Assembly: GCA_973895155.1 (NCBI GenBank) | Contig: OZ316893.1 | Location: forward strand, 10,106,001 to 10,170,000 | Origin: Marsupella aquatica | Taxonomy: Eukaryota > Marchantiophyta | Length of the DNA stretch: 64,000 nucleotides | Reading direction: 5' to 3' | Shown here: positions 1 to 10,380 of the stretch, one piece after another | Layout of the letters: every line of letters starts with the position of its first letter | Numbering within the stretch: the first letter of the stretch is position 1 | The notes under the pieces: generated by a model | Told to the model about the DNA's origin: nothing | Seen by the model: the letters and a program-made list of their open reading frames with translations, nothing else | Databases searched by the model: none | Program-made: the position numbers and the translations under genes

Positions 1-616
1 AGGTGGCTACAATTTGGAGAAGCACCTACAAAATATTTCTTCAATCTACTCAAGACGAAGCAGGCCAGAGAAAGCATCAAAAGACTCAGAACTTCTGACG
101 AGGAGGTTACTGAGGACAAAGATCAAATCCTTCGGGAAGTCTCGTCATTCTATACTAAGCTCTACACCAACGACCACTCTGTGCAGAACCACCTTGATCT
201 TCAGGAGGAAGTATTGAGCCGCCTCAAAAAAAAAGTCACCAGGAGAGAGAATGAATCCTTGACTAAGATTCCCAGCGCTGAGGAAATTGAAAACACAGTC
301 CACGAGCTTCCTAAGGACAAATCGCCAGGGATTGACGGGGTCACTGCCGAGATGCTAAGGAAAGGTTGGGACTACATGAAGCCAGCTTGTGTGGCCATGG
401 TACAAGCTTTTTGGCACGATGGAATTCTCTCCTCCAAAGCTGCAACTGGAGTCATCAAGCTGATACCTAAAACCCATGAGGTGTCAGAGCTAAGCAACTG
501 GAGACCCTTGACCATGCTAACCACCACAGAAAAACTCATCGCCAAGATTATGGCAAATCGACTGAAGAAGATTGCCAACACACTTGTTGACCCACAACAG
601 ACGGGATTTTTGGAAG
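1..616 (+). pseudogene. LINE (L1-type non-LTR retrotransposon) reverse transcriptase, 5' segment
   Basis: An open frame runs from base 1 to 616 (205 codons) and continues beyond the window's left edge. It encodes the linker and the fingers/palm start of a plant L1-type reverse transcriptase. Visible family marks are the KYFFNLLK-type segment near the start, DKSPGIDGVTAEM, the NWRPLTML block and DPQQTGF at the end. The endonuclease domain must lie outside the window. The frame stops because an LTR retrotransposon has inserted right after the codons for QTGFLE. The missing part resumes at 9236 in the same frame. Function is copy-and-paste transposition (target-primed reverse transcription). This copy is inactive because it is interrupted and also has a later frameshift. 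Confidence 0.93.
612..616. repeat. Target-site duplication, left copy (GGAAG)
   Basis: GGAAG lies immediately before the left LTR and recurs immediately after the right LTR at 9231-9235. Removing the element plus one copy rejoins the LINE reading frame without any gain or loss of bases, which confirms a 5-bp duplication typical of Ty3/gypsy integrase. Confidence 0.93.
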
Positions 617-2098
617 AGTGGTGGACCTCGCCACCCAGCGCCCTCACCAATCCCAGCACTTGCACCTAAGTGCCCTTGGTGCCCGAACGCCTCCACGGAA
701 TACCTCGAGCAAGCATCCAAGTGCCTCTAGCACCCCCAGCGGCCACTCCCATACAAAGCCACACTTGCTCACCTACACGACCGCTACTCAACGGTCCTCA
801 TTGTCTACACAAGTAACCAAGTACCTCGGTAAGTAAACCCATCGGATCTAGAACTCGCCCAGTCTAGCATCCTAACTCAAGCTCAACATACGTTGATAAA
901 TAGGTCAGCGATAGGTCCTCCCGATGCCATAAGCCGGAACCAGAACCCACACCCACTGTCCGTCCAGGACAGCTCCTTCCTTGGGCGCGGCCCGGGTTCC
1001 CCCTCGTACCTATCCATCACCAACTGACCGCCCTGACCTCAGGACATACTCATGGCCCAAATAGTGTAGGTTGTCCTAAAGCTTGTCTCAACACGCCGGG
1101 ACCAGAACGGCCCTGACTCTAACACCGACTCCCGGTTTGCCCCACTGATGGTCTAGGGACCGAGCGCCCTTGGGACCCAGCCTCCATACCTACTTGGCCT
1201 TGCCTCCCCAACGCAAGCTCCCTTGGGAGGCTGAACGCGGCTTGGCTGCTGTTCGGCAAAATTTGGCAAGCGGGCGAGCTAACACCCGAAAACCACGAGA
1301 ACCCATGGCACCCCCAGACCCAGCTGAGCTCAGGAGGGCATAGCCCTCCTCAAGAGCTTTCCAACGCACCTAAGAAGTCCTCCAACGGACTTCCCGTTGG
1401 GAAGATATCGCCATTTTCGTTTGGCGATTTCCCTTAGTGTCGCGATCGCCGCGGCTCACGACTTCGGCTCGCCCTTAGCCCCTAGGGAAACACCACTCCC
1501 CTCATATATGCTTCTGGAGACCTGCCACCCCCGGACCAGCTTTGGTCCCGAAACATTTGGCCCCCAACCCGGATCCCATCGCGCATAATGGGCGCGCCAC
1601 CAACTGGCAACGCCCATAACTTTCTTGATAGGCATCCGCAAGCGGAGTGCCTTAGCCCGTTGTAACCGGGCCGACCCAGTGCTCATGCCTAGGACCTCAG
1701 GTCTGATCGCCGCTCGGGGCCCCCGACCGGCCCAACCCGGCTCGGGCCACAACTTGCGCCCCAAGCGTCCGTTGCCAATGGCGTCAACTCCATTGGCCTT
1801 GGGCCCAAGAGGAGCTCACTTCCAAGCCCTCAGAACTCAAAGCCCATCCGACGGTCCGGACGGCCATCCATGAGTCCGGCCCATTTCCCCTTGACCCGAC
1901 CAACCATAGGCTAGTCCAAGTCCTTAGTTTGTGTCCCCAGCTTGGCCCCTTGCTTCGCCAATGCCACGTCTCATTCCCACAAGACTCCCCATGCTAAGTC
2001 CTCCCCGGATGGCCTATCCGGGCCTGGACCATAAGGGAGCTCGGCGTCAAAGTCAGAGACGCCGGAGCTAAGTGTTAAGGTAGTCGAGTTCCGCGACT
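617..2098 (-). repeat. 3' LTR of the gypsy element (left copy)
   Basis: This 1482-bp copy matches 7748-9230 almost base for base. In element orientation it begins AGTCGCGG and ends CCACCACT, so its ends are AGT...ACT rather than the usual TG...CA. The outer edge is set by the target duplication at 612-616 and the inner edge by divergence from the other copy at 2099. A TATA-like CATATATG (about 1504-1512) lies mid-LTR. Short open frames inside it (for example 1625-1873) also occur in the other LTR and are not genes. Confidence 0.93.
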
Positions 2099-2111
2099 TG
2101 CACCCCCCCTT
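2099..2111 (-). other. Polypurine tract of the gypsy element
   Basis: On the minus strand AAGGGGGGG (2103-2111) is followed by TGCA and then the LTR start at 2098. Position and composition match a plus-strand primer for reverse transcription. The four bases between the purine run and the LTR are slightly unusual. Confidence 0.75.
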
Positions 2112-2535
2112 AAAAATGGTCACGTCCGCGTGACCTAAGTAAATGTTCCAACACGCCTAGACCACTTTGGGCCTTAAAAATTTTATGAGGTAACAAATGG
2201 TTTGCCCATAAGGCTGATGCAAACCAAGTTGGTATGCACATTCCAAACTTAGGAAATTCCAACCTATCCCACTTATCCGAGTAGGATGCCAGTCCAAACG
2301 GGTAAGCTAACTCCAAACTCGTCGGACCCCTTGTCCTCCCCTTGGGGCACTCCCCATTGGTTCGAACTAGCCCGCCCACAGATGTAGGGCGGGCACCATC
2401 AACTTCCACTCGCAAAAGCAAATCAGCCGCCCAACAACCTCTAGCCCCAACGCAATCCGACTTTATCCTTAAGAGGCCGAGAGGAGTGAAACTAGGATAC
2501 AACTCACAAAGGTAGCTACAGTTGTCTGTACCAGT
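2112..2535 (-). other. Non-coding segment between chromodomain stop and polypurine tract
   Basis: About 420 bases of the gypsy element lie downstream of the pol stop. A 130-codon open frame on the minus strand (2110-2502) has no recognisable domain and overlaps the polypurine tract. I read the stretch as 3' untranslated sequence of the element. Confidence 0.55.
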
Positions 2536-2973
2536 TCACAACGGCGGTAGGCCGCTTCGCTTACGATAGCTTCCAAGGATCTCTGAGGCATTACCCAAAT
2601 TTTCCTCCGGTTCCCAAGTACTCTCGGCCTGATCATAGCCAGCCCACTTCACCAAATACTCTAAGATTTGCCTTCCCAACTTGCGTTTGTAACGGTGGTC
2701 CAGAATTGCCTCCACCTCAAACTCCTCAGTGTCCTCCACCAGCATGGCATCCGGACGCAAGACCTGATCCCGGTTGGGATCATCGTCTTTGACAAATTTC
2801 TTGAGCCGGCTAACATGGTAGCTTTTGCCCACGCCCATTTCCTTGGGTGTCTCCAACACCACCAAAACCGGATTATCCTTGTGGGCCCATCGTATAATGC
2901 GATAGGGCCCCGCATATCTGGGAGCCAGCTTCCTACTTATGTTCCCGTGGTATTGCTCAGGTCTCAACTGCAC
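2536..2973 (-). pseudogene. gypsy pol C-terminus: integrase tail plus chromodomain
   Basis: The minus-strand frame contains the integrase C-terminal GPYRII segment (SRKLAPRYAGPYRIIRW), the YHVSRLKKF linker and a chromodomain (EVEAILDHRYKR, ILEYLVKWAGY, STWEPEENL). Chromodomains at this position bind histone marks and steer chromovirus integration. The aromatic cage seems conserved: Y of YLVKW, W of VKW and W of STWEP. The frame matches the upstream integrase frame but is separated from it by stops and a frameshift around 2980-3170, so it is not translated as one protein in this copy. Confidence 0.9.
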
Positions 2974-2979
2974 CAGACG

Positions 2980-3879
2980 CTCTCCCCAATTTCAAAGCTT
3001 ACCTGGCGTCGATGTTTATCCCCTTGCTCCTTGTACCAACTTTGGGCAAGCTAGGGTCATACCCTTGGTAGCCGCTTCCACAACTAGGCGCCGCTCTCGA
3101 ATAAAATCGTCCGCCAAAGGAACCTTGCTTTCCGTCCGCCAAGCTTCCGGATTTATAAACTAGGAGGGCGCCCTTGGCGTCCTCCCTGTGGCCAACACAA
3201 ATGGCACAAACCCCGTCGCCGAATGCTTGGTCGAGTTATACCTAAACTCGGCCATTGTTAAATGCTTTGCCCAATCTTTTTGATTGACTGTCACAAAGTG
3301 ACGCAAGTAGTCCTCCACAATACCATTAACTCATTCTGTTTGGCCATCTATCTCATGATGATACGCTGATCCCCTGGTCAAGCCCGTTCCAGATAACCGG
3401 AACAACGCCTTCCAGAAATGGCCCGTGAACTTGGTATCGCGATCGGACAGGATATGCAACGGCAATCCCCATTGTCGGAAGACATTGTCAAATACTAGAC
3501 CGGCAACCTCTCGGGCCGAAACCATCTTCGTAGTAGGCAAGAAATACGTCATCTTGGAAAAACGATCCACGATTGTTAAGATGGAGTTACTGCAGTGGGA
3601 CTCAGGTAATCCAACAATGAAGTCCATGGAGATAGACTCCCATGGAGCCGCAACTACTGGTAAGGGTTGTAGTAGTCCTCCTTTTGCCCTATAGACCGTT
3701 CGGTTCTTTTGGCACGAGTAACAACTTTGCACATGTTGAAGGACCGATTGCTTCATGTCCGGCCAATACACATCTCGCGACATGCTGCGATATGTAGCGG
3801 CTTGTCCTCCGTGCCCTCCCCAGGACGAGTCGTGGTACTTTTGCAGAACCTCTAACCTTAGAGACTCTGGTATGTACAC
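2980..3879 (-). pseudogene. gypsy integrase, broken
   Basis: The uninterrupted part (3331-3879) covers a degenerate zinc-binding region (HGGQAATYRSM, CYSCQKNR) and the DDE core: MDFIVGLP with the first Asp, LSDRDTKF with the second, and DGQTE with the Glu. A TGA follows that Glu where relatives have an Arg codon; CGA to TGA would fit deamination of a methylated CpG. Integrase-like sequence then continues in the same frame (DYLRHFVTVNQKDWAKHL, MAEFRYNSTKHSATGF) to about 3170, where further stops occur. A frameshift then leads to the chromodomain frame. A stop at 3886 separates it from RNase H. It would catalyse insertion of the cDNA into the genome. Confidence 0.9.
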
Positions 3880-3885
3880 ACGCCT

Positions 3886-4734
3886 CTACTTGTATCGCCA
3901 TAACTGGACATTATGCGTCATATCCAACCCCAACGATACGTGCCTTACCTTGCCCCGACTACCCCCATTGCTTTGCCAATCCATAGCTAACCTGTCATCC
4001 CCATACGCCGCGGCCAGAACCTTTGGCCACTCGGATTCGAGCATCGTGATCCCATTGACACGATGTTGGTCCTTGCGCGATAATGCGTCCGCTGCCATAT
4101 TTGTCTTCCTTGGAACGTGGCAGACTTCGAAATCAAAATCCGCCAAGAACATCTGCCAGTGCATTTCCTTGGGGTTCAGTCTTGGCTTAGAACTGAAGTA
4201 CCCGGCCGGCGAGCTATTTGTGTGGATTACCACTTTGGGACCGTTCTTAAGGTAAATCCCCCACTTCTTCAACGCGTAGATCACAGCATACATTTCCCTT
4301 TCCGGTGTGATCCAGTGATTTTCCAACTTACATGACTCGAAAGCCACAGGACGCCCATCTTGGTTAAGATAGGCGCCAATGGCATAATCACTTGTGTCTG
4401 TCCAAATCTCGAACGGCTTCCCCATCTCAGGTAACTTTAGAACCGGTGGCGTTATCATTAATCGCTTAAGTTCTAGGAATGCTAACTCGCAATCCTGTGT
4501 CCACACAAACACTTTGTTTTTCAACATTAGCGCATTTAGGGGCCTCGTGATCCTCGCATAGTCTTTCATGTATCTCCGATAGAACCCCATAAATCCTAAG
4601 AAGGCTCTAACTTGCCTTATATTGGACGGGCGCTCCCATTCTTTGATCTCCTTAAGCTTATCCTGACTAGGCGTAATCCTTCCGGGGTAAAGGTATGGCC
4701 GAGGAACTGAATCTTGTTCATCGCAAACTCGCAC
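3886..4734 (-). pseudogene. gypsy RT connection and RNase H domain
   Basis: The minus-strand frame holds the RT thumb/connection (KEIKEWERPSNIRQVRAFLG, FYRRYMKDYARI) and an RNase H domain. RNase H marks are WTDTSDYAIGAYLNQ, the ALKKWGIYL helix and the MAADALSR end motif. It removes the RNA template during reverse transcription. The family's usual HTDHKPL-like segment is altered to HTNSSPAGY, so the second catalytic Asp looks lost. The frame is shifted relative to the RT core, with the break near 4650-4730, and ends in a stop before integrase. Confidence 0.9.
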
Positions 4735-5453
4735 TTGCTAGGTTTAGCAAAGAGATGAGCCTTACAAAGGCGAGAGAACACTTCTTTGAGCAACTGCTCA
4801 TGCTCCTCCAACGTTTTCGAGTAGATTAGGATGTCGTCAATAAAGACAACCACTCCTTGGTTCAACAAGTCATGAAAGATGGTATTCATCATCTTCATGA
4901 ACGTTGCGGTTGCATTACACAACCCAAACGGCATAACCAAAAACTCATAGGATCCGAACCTTGTACGCATCACGGTCTTATACTCGTCTCCCTTAGCCAT
5001 GCGGATCTGGTAATACCCAGACCGCAAGTCCACCTTTGAAAACTTCTCCGCCCCGGAGAGGCAATCGAAGAGGTCATGCATATGAGGTAACGGGTACTTG
5101 TTCTTTACCGTCTGCTTATTGAGGGCCCGGTAATCTGCGCACAATCTCAATGTACCATCCTTTTTGGACACAAACAGCGCGGGCGCCCCGTAAGGAATCT
5201 TACTAGGGCGAATGAACCCTTGGTCGATCAACTCTTCCAAGGCGTTCTTCAACATCATTTGCTCGTTCAAGTTCAGACGATAAGGAGCTTTAGCCTGAGG
5301 AGCCGATCCCGGCTCCAACTCAACTTGGTGATCCACTTCTCTCCGCGGGGGTAAACCTTTAGGTAGCTTCTGCGAGAGCACGTCGTTGAATTCCTCTAAA
5401 ATGTCAGGAATTTGATCGCAGTCGGGCCCGACCTTAGCTGACTTGACCTTTGG
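4617..5453 (-). pseudogene. gypsy reverse transcriptase core
   Basis: The frame encodes a Ty3/gypsy RT palm and fingers: HQVELEPGSAPQAKAPYRL at the start, DGTLRLCADYRALNKQT, FSKVDLRSGYYQIRM, FGSYEFLVMPFGLCNA and the catalytic VVFIDDILIYS. The FIDD catalytic box and the upstream Asp in KVDLRSGY are intact. A TAG at 5454-5456 cuts it off from the protease part in the same frame, and a frameshift near 4700 cuts it off from RNase H. FGLCNATATFMKMMN deviates from the usual FGLxNAPATFQ, showing substitutions as well. Confidence 0.95.
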
Positions 5454-6180
5454 CTACGACGCAGCCTCCTTAGTTGGGTGGAGATGAAAGAAGAAACATT
5501 CATGTCCACCCTTGAAGTCTTTCCACCATTGCTTCGCCGATACACACGGAGACATCCACGACACTTTACTTACTTTAAGAAATCTTTCTTTATTTTCGGT
5601 AATTTCGTGTACAACGATGGGCTCACCGCCCTTATTGGGAAAATGGAGCACCTCACCCCCGGTTTCAAGGTAACATTGTACTTTCTGAGATAACCTACCG
5701 ACAAAATGAAGTCTACGGCTAGACCGTCTAGAACGTAGAACATCTCCTGACTAACAAAATTTTGTTGTTCGCCTATGACCTCTACCCGAAGTCTATGCAC
5801 TACTCTCGACACTATCCCCTTCGTGTCGTTGGCGAACTTGCACACTAACGGTTGTAACAGCTCTTGCACGTCCACCCAAGACGAGGTGCCGCCTGCCCAC
5901 TTATGAAGCAGGCGGTCGCGCCTGTATCCACCAAGGCAACACCCAAATTACCGTTAGAAGTGACATTCACAAAAATCAGTTTTTCAGGATCCATTGTCTT
6001 AAGTTTAGGTATCTTCTCTTGCAACAACACCCTCTCACCGCCAGGGACATCCCCTACAGGGACCTTGTCAGCTACTAAGGGTTTGGTTAGAGCGATACTT
6101 ACCTTAATGCTCTTCTGCCCTCCACCATCTCCGTTTGGCTTGCCACCTTTCGTGGAACAATCCTTACTTTGATGGCCCAT
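5454..6180 (-). pseudogene. gypsy zinc-knuckle remnant and aspartic protease, frameshifted
   Basis: The segment starts with MGHQSKDC, the second half of a CCHC nucleocapsid knuckle whose first two Cys are not visible. An aspartic protease follows with the active-site triad VALVDTGATACFIS. Protease-like sequence continues as VQELLQPLVCKFAND, FYVLDGLAVDFILSVGYL and EPIVVHEITENKERFL, but in three different frames: breaks lie near 5870 and 5640. It would process the gag-pol polyprotein. This copy cannot encode a continuous protease. Confidence 0.88.
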
Positions 6181-6185
6181 GGCGC

Positions 6186-7613
6186 CTACTTCTTTGCTTT
6201 CTGTGCCGATGAGGCTCCTTTCTTAAAGTTGTTGGCCTTCCGGTTTCGCTTAGCTTCTCCATTCTGGGGCTGGGGATCCAAACCACCGGCCCCCGCCCCC
6301 TCAGGTTGCTTCCGCTTATTCCCGGGACCTTTTGCTTTCCCAGCTTTCGCCTCGGATCCCTTGCCACCCACCTTTGCCAAGTCCGGTCGGTTATTCACCA
6401 ACATAGTGGCCTTGTCGAAGGCGTTAGAAAGCGTTTTGAACTCATGACGCTTTTCCTGCAACTTTTCCCTGAGCAACGGCGGGAGACTCACAATAAAGTT
6501 GTGAAGTTGTGTGTGTAGGGTCTCTTGTCCCGTCGGGATACATGCCAACTGATTCTGGTAATAAGTGATGTACTTTTGGATATCACCCCTGAAACTCATC
6601 TCCGTTATGCATTTCTGAGCATGTCGCTCCGGGTACTTAGTGGTGACATGAGCACGGAGACCCTCAACCAGGTTTTCCCAAGTTAACGGTAAGGAGGAGT
6701 CCTCTCGCGACTTCTTCCATGACTTGTACCAAGTCAAGGCATAGTCCTTCAGGTAAGGAGCGGCTGCGGTAGCCCAAGTGGAACGCTCAATGCAAGCTTG
6801 GAGATGAATCTCCATTGTGGAGAGCCAACTTAGGAACTTTTATCCACTTTGCTCGTAGGCTCCGTCGTAAGTTGGAGGAGTTGGTAGCTGGTTCACTTGG
6901 AACATACTCTGTCCAACTACCATTCCCCCTTCGGGACGCGACGCACTCTGACTACCCAGACTAAGTAAGTACTTAATCTGGGCCCCCTTGTTGTGTTCCA
7001 ACTGCTCATAGATGAGTCGTTGGTCTTGAGTCAACGGACCTAGACCGTCGTCAGCGGCCGGGCCCTTGCGGGTTGTATGAGGACGGTCCTCCAACCGTCT
7101 TTCCTTTGCGGGCCGCCTGTCCTTAGGTTCTCTTGTGGATTTTGGTGAAACACCCCGCGTTTTGCGAGTACCATGACCTCCCGGGACTGAGGTATCACCC
7201 GCATCATCCTGGTTCTGCTTGGTCAAATTATCCACGATGATGTCCGGCTCGGCATCATCCTCTGGTTCCGTGTTCAACCCTCTCAAGGCTGGGATCACTT
7301 CCTCCTCCGGGTCCTGACCCTCTTCCTCTGTCTCAACTTCAGCGTTGTCGTCGCTTGCGGTTGCATCGGAGTCATCATCGTCCGATCCATCCTCTGAAGG
7401 ATCAACCGCCTCCTTCCCTTTAAGTTGACGGCGCTTTGCACTTGCTTTGTTTGCCGCAGCGGTCGACGGTTCGGCCGTTGCGTCTTCTTCATCCTGCTTG
7501 TAACGTTCGTCTAGGGAAGTCGACCCGTCCTCCTTCTGTTCATCTTGAACTTGGGCTCTCCCCTTGGTGGGGGGAGCCTGCTTGCCACTCTTTGCACGAG
7601 TGTTTTTAGCCAT
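6186..7613 (-). pseudogene. gypsy gag, interrupted by one nonsense codon
   Basis: The likely start is the ATG at 7611-7613 (MAKNTRAKSGKQAPP), since further-upstream codons of this frame run into the primer site and LTR. The first 257 codons are acidic and low-complexity (runs of D and E). A stop at 6840-6842 then breaks the frame, and the same frame continues through a retrotransposon gag domain (LKDYALTWYKSW, FRGDIQKYITYYQNQL, LPPLLREKLQ) into a basic tail rich in K, G and Q up to 6186. Gag forms the particle that packages element RNA. The single stop is best read as a point mutation. Confidence 0.88.
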
Positions 7614-7733
7614 GTTCCCAACGACCAAATCTGCCCGCAGTCGACTCATCGGACACGTTGAAGCACTAAGTCCCCACAAAAATCCGTTAAGATTTTTGGA
7701 TTCCGACTCGGCCCGGTGTCTATGCCAGCAATC

Positions 7734-7745
7734 GCTCTGATACCA
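7734..7745 (-). other. Primer-binding site, initiator tRNA-Met type
   Basis: The minus strand reads TGGTATCAGAGC, complementary to the 3' end of plant initiator tRNA-Met and the commonest plant LTR-element primer site. Two bases (TG) separate it from the LTR end at 7748. It fixes the element's orientation as minus. Confidence 0.92.
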
Positions 7746-7747
7746 CA

Positions 7748-9230
7748 AGTGGTGGACCTCACCATCCAGCGCCCTCACCAATCCCAGCACTTGCACCTAA
7801 GTGCCCTTGGTGCCCAAACGCCTCCACGGAATACCTCGAGCAAGCATCCAAGTGCCTCTAGCACGCCCAGCGGCCACTCCCATACGAAGCCGCACTTGCT
7901 CACCTACACGACCGCTACTCAACGGTCCTCATTGTTTACACAAGTAACCAAGTACCTCGGTAAGTAAACCCATCGGATCTAGAACTCGCCCAGTCTAGCA
8001 TCCTAACTCAAGCTCAACAGACGTTGGTAAATAGGTCAGCGATAGGTCCTCCCGATGCCATAAGCCGGAACCAGAACCCACACCCACTGTCCGTCCAGGA
8101 CAGCTCCTTCCTTGGGCGCGGCCCGGGTTCCCCCTCGTACCTATCCATCACCAACTGACCGCCCTGACCTCAGGACATACTCATGGCCCAAATAGTGTAG
8201 GTTGTCCTAAAGCTTGTCTCAACACGTCAGGACCAGAACGGCCCCGACTCTAACATCGACTCCCGGTTTGCCCCACTGATGGTCTAGGGACCGAGCGCCC
8301 TTGGGACCCAGCCTCCATACCTACTTGGCCTTGCCTCCCCAACGCAAGCTCCCTTGGGAGGCTGAACGCGGCTTGGCTGCTGTTCGGCAAAATTTGGCAA
8401 GCGGGCGAGCTAACACCCGAAAACCACGAGAACCCATGGCACCCCCAGACCCAGCTGAGCTCAGGAGGGCATAGCCCTCCTCAAGAGCTTTCCAACGCAC
8501 CTAAGAAGTCCTCCAACGGACTTCCCGTTGGGAAGATATCGCCATTTTCGTTTGGCGATTTCCCTTAGTGTCGCGATCGCCGCGGCTCACGACTTCGGCT
8601 CGCCCTTAGCCCCCAGGGAAACACCACTCCCCTCATATATGCTTCTGGAGACCTGCCACCCCCGGACCAGCTTTGGTCCCGAAACATTTGGCCCCCAACC
8701 CGGATCCCATCGCGCATAATGGGCGCGCCACCAACTGGCAACGCCCATAACTTTCTTGATAGGCATCCGCAAGCGGAGTGCCTTAGCCCGTTGTAACCGG
8801 GCCGACCCAGTGCTCATGCCTAGGCCCTCAGGTCTGATCGCCGCTCGGGGCCCCCGACCGGCCCAACCCGGCTCGGGCCACAACTTGCACCCCAAGCGTC
8901 CGTTGCCAATGGCGTCAACTCCATTGGCCTTGGGACCAAGAGGAGCTCACTTCCAAGCCCTCAGAACTCAAAGCCCATCCGACGGTCCGGACGGCCATCC
9001 ATGAGTCCGGCCCATTTCCCCTTGACCCGACCAACCATAGGCTAGTCCAAGTCCTTAGTTTGTGTCCCCAGCTTGGCCCCTTGCCTCGCCAATGCCATGT
9101 CTCATTGCCCACAAGTCTCCCCATGCTAAGTCCTCCCCGGATGGCCTATCCGGGCCTGGACCATAAGGGAGCTCGGCGTCGGAGTCAGCAACGCCGAAGC
9201 TAAGTGTTAAGGTAGTCGAGTTCCGCGACT
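7748..9230 (-). repeat. 5' LTR of the gypsy element (right copy)
   Basis: This 1483-bp copy of 617-2098 carries the element promoter if one is active. Its inner edge abuts the primer site and its outer edge abuts the second GGAAG. Differences from the other copy cluster in the first 200 bases and the last 150 bases. Confidence 0.93.
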
Positions 9231-9235
9231 GGAAG
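9231..9235. repeat. Target-site duplication, right copy (GGAAG)
   Basis: This matches 612-616. It directly follows the LTR end ...CGCGACT, and LINE sequence resumes in frame at 9236. Confidence 0.93.
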
Positions 9236-10380
9236 GGAAAGACATCCTCGATAACTTGATGTCCTTCAAATTGAGCCAGGAATTGGCCACGCTTAGAAGA
9301 CAACCACTCATTTTCCTTAAGTTAGATTTCGTCAAAGCCTATGATCGTGTTGCACACTCCTTCCTTTGGGCTGTGATGGGGGCGATGGGGTTCGATGAGG
9401 CGGTGATCAAGCTGGTGAAAGGACTGGTGGTAGGAACCGAATCAAAAGTACATGTTAACAGACGCTTCACTGAGTCTATTCAACTGCTCAGAGGTGTGCG
9501 GCAAGGGTGCCCGCTCTCCTCACTCCTCTTTACTCTTACCACCCAGCCACTCATGTCCATGATTCAGCAGGGGTTGGAGAATGGATGCTTGCAGGGGATG
9601 AAGACGCTTGACGGCAGTAGCCTGTGCCACCAGCTGTTTGCGGACGATATATACTGGGCTGTTTTTGGCTGCCACTGAATCTGAATTCAACATTGCCAGG
9701 CATATAATTCAGCAATGAATATGAACTTATTTCCGGGGCTATGCTGAATATCCAAAAGTCCCGGATCATCCCGCTGTACCTGGAGGAAGAAGTCTACCCC
9801 AACTGGTTCCAAAACACCGGATGCAGCATTGCCTTAGCTGGACAAATTACTGAGTATCTGGGCTGCCCTATCGGCTACAAAGGCCGTCATAGGCCACCAG
9901 TTTTCTGTTGGGCAAAGTGAGGAAGAGACTCTTTCATTGGACCAACCGCATTCTGACTATGGCTAGTAGAGTTATATTGCTGAAACATGTGCTCCGGGCC
10001 ATCCCCACGTATCATCTGATGACTCTGGAACTTCAGCAAACTGGATACAACGAGCTCGAGAAACTGTGCAGACGGTTTCTCTGGGGATCCTCCGCCGCAA
10101 ATGGTCACAAGAAAGCCTTGATTGCTTGGAAGGACATTACTGTCCGGAAAGAGGTGGGATGCCTGGGGATCCTCCCCTTTGCTGAGCAGGCTCAAGCACT
10201 GAAGATGAGACATATCTCCAAGATTGTTTCGGGGGGCAATCACGAATGGGTGAAGTTGGCAAATGAGCTCATCAAGCAGGGGCTGAAAACTGGCAGAGAG
10301 AAAAAAGAACGAAGGTGGTGGTCACCCAACGAAGCTCTCCTACTGAGTGATGAACTGGTCATTAAGGGGTCCCAACGTTA
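9236..10380 (+). pseudogene. LINE reverse transcriptase, 3' segment
   Basis: Continuing the frame of 1-616, this segment encodes the rest of the RT: IFLKLDFVKAYDRV (catalytic Asp), LLRGVRQGCPLSSLLF and the FADD catalytic box at 9637-9648. The frame breaks right after FADD; the family sequence (AATESEFNIARHIIQ) continues in another frame. It is open again from 9908 as the thumb/connection: RILTMASRVILLKHVLRAIP, RRFLWGS, ALIAWKDI, GGLGI-like GCLGILPF. The copy therefore carries at least one frameshift of its own in addition to the nested element. Confidence 0.92.

Larger units (their letters stand above)
617..9230 (-). mobile_element. Ty3/gypsy chromovirus LTR retrotransposon, defective, inserted in a LINE
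   Basis: This 8.6-kb element lies on the minus strand with two long terminal repeats (617-2098 and 7748-9230). It has an initiator-tRNA-Met primer site next to the right LTR and a G-rich polypurine tract next to the left LTR. Between them, in order on the minus strand, are gag, protease, reverse transcriptase, RNase H, integrase and a C-terminal chromodomain. RT before integrase plus the chromodomain places it in the Ty3/gypsy chromovirus lineage. The LTRs differ at roughly 25 of about 1480 positions by eye (about 98% identity), mostly transitions, so insertion is fairly recent. The coding region nonetheless carries at least eight stops or frameshifts, so this copy cannot make a full polyprotein. 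It is flanked by GGAAG duplications. Confidence 0.96.

Noticed and set aside
1397-1873. Open frames inside the left LTR (also at 8528-9004 in the right LTR)
   Set aside because: They occur in both LTR copies, have no domain, and are explained by GC-rich non-coding repeat sequence.
7734-7745. tRNA-like sequence GCTCTGATACCA
   Set aside because: It is the complement of an initiator tRNA-Met 3' end adjoining an LTR, so it is a primer-binding site; no cloverleaf surrounds it.
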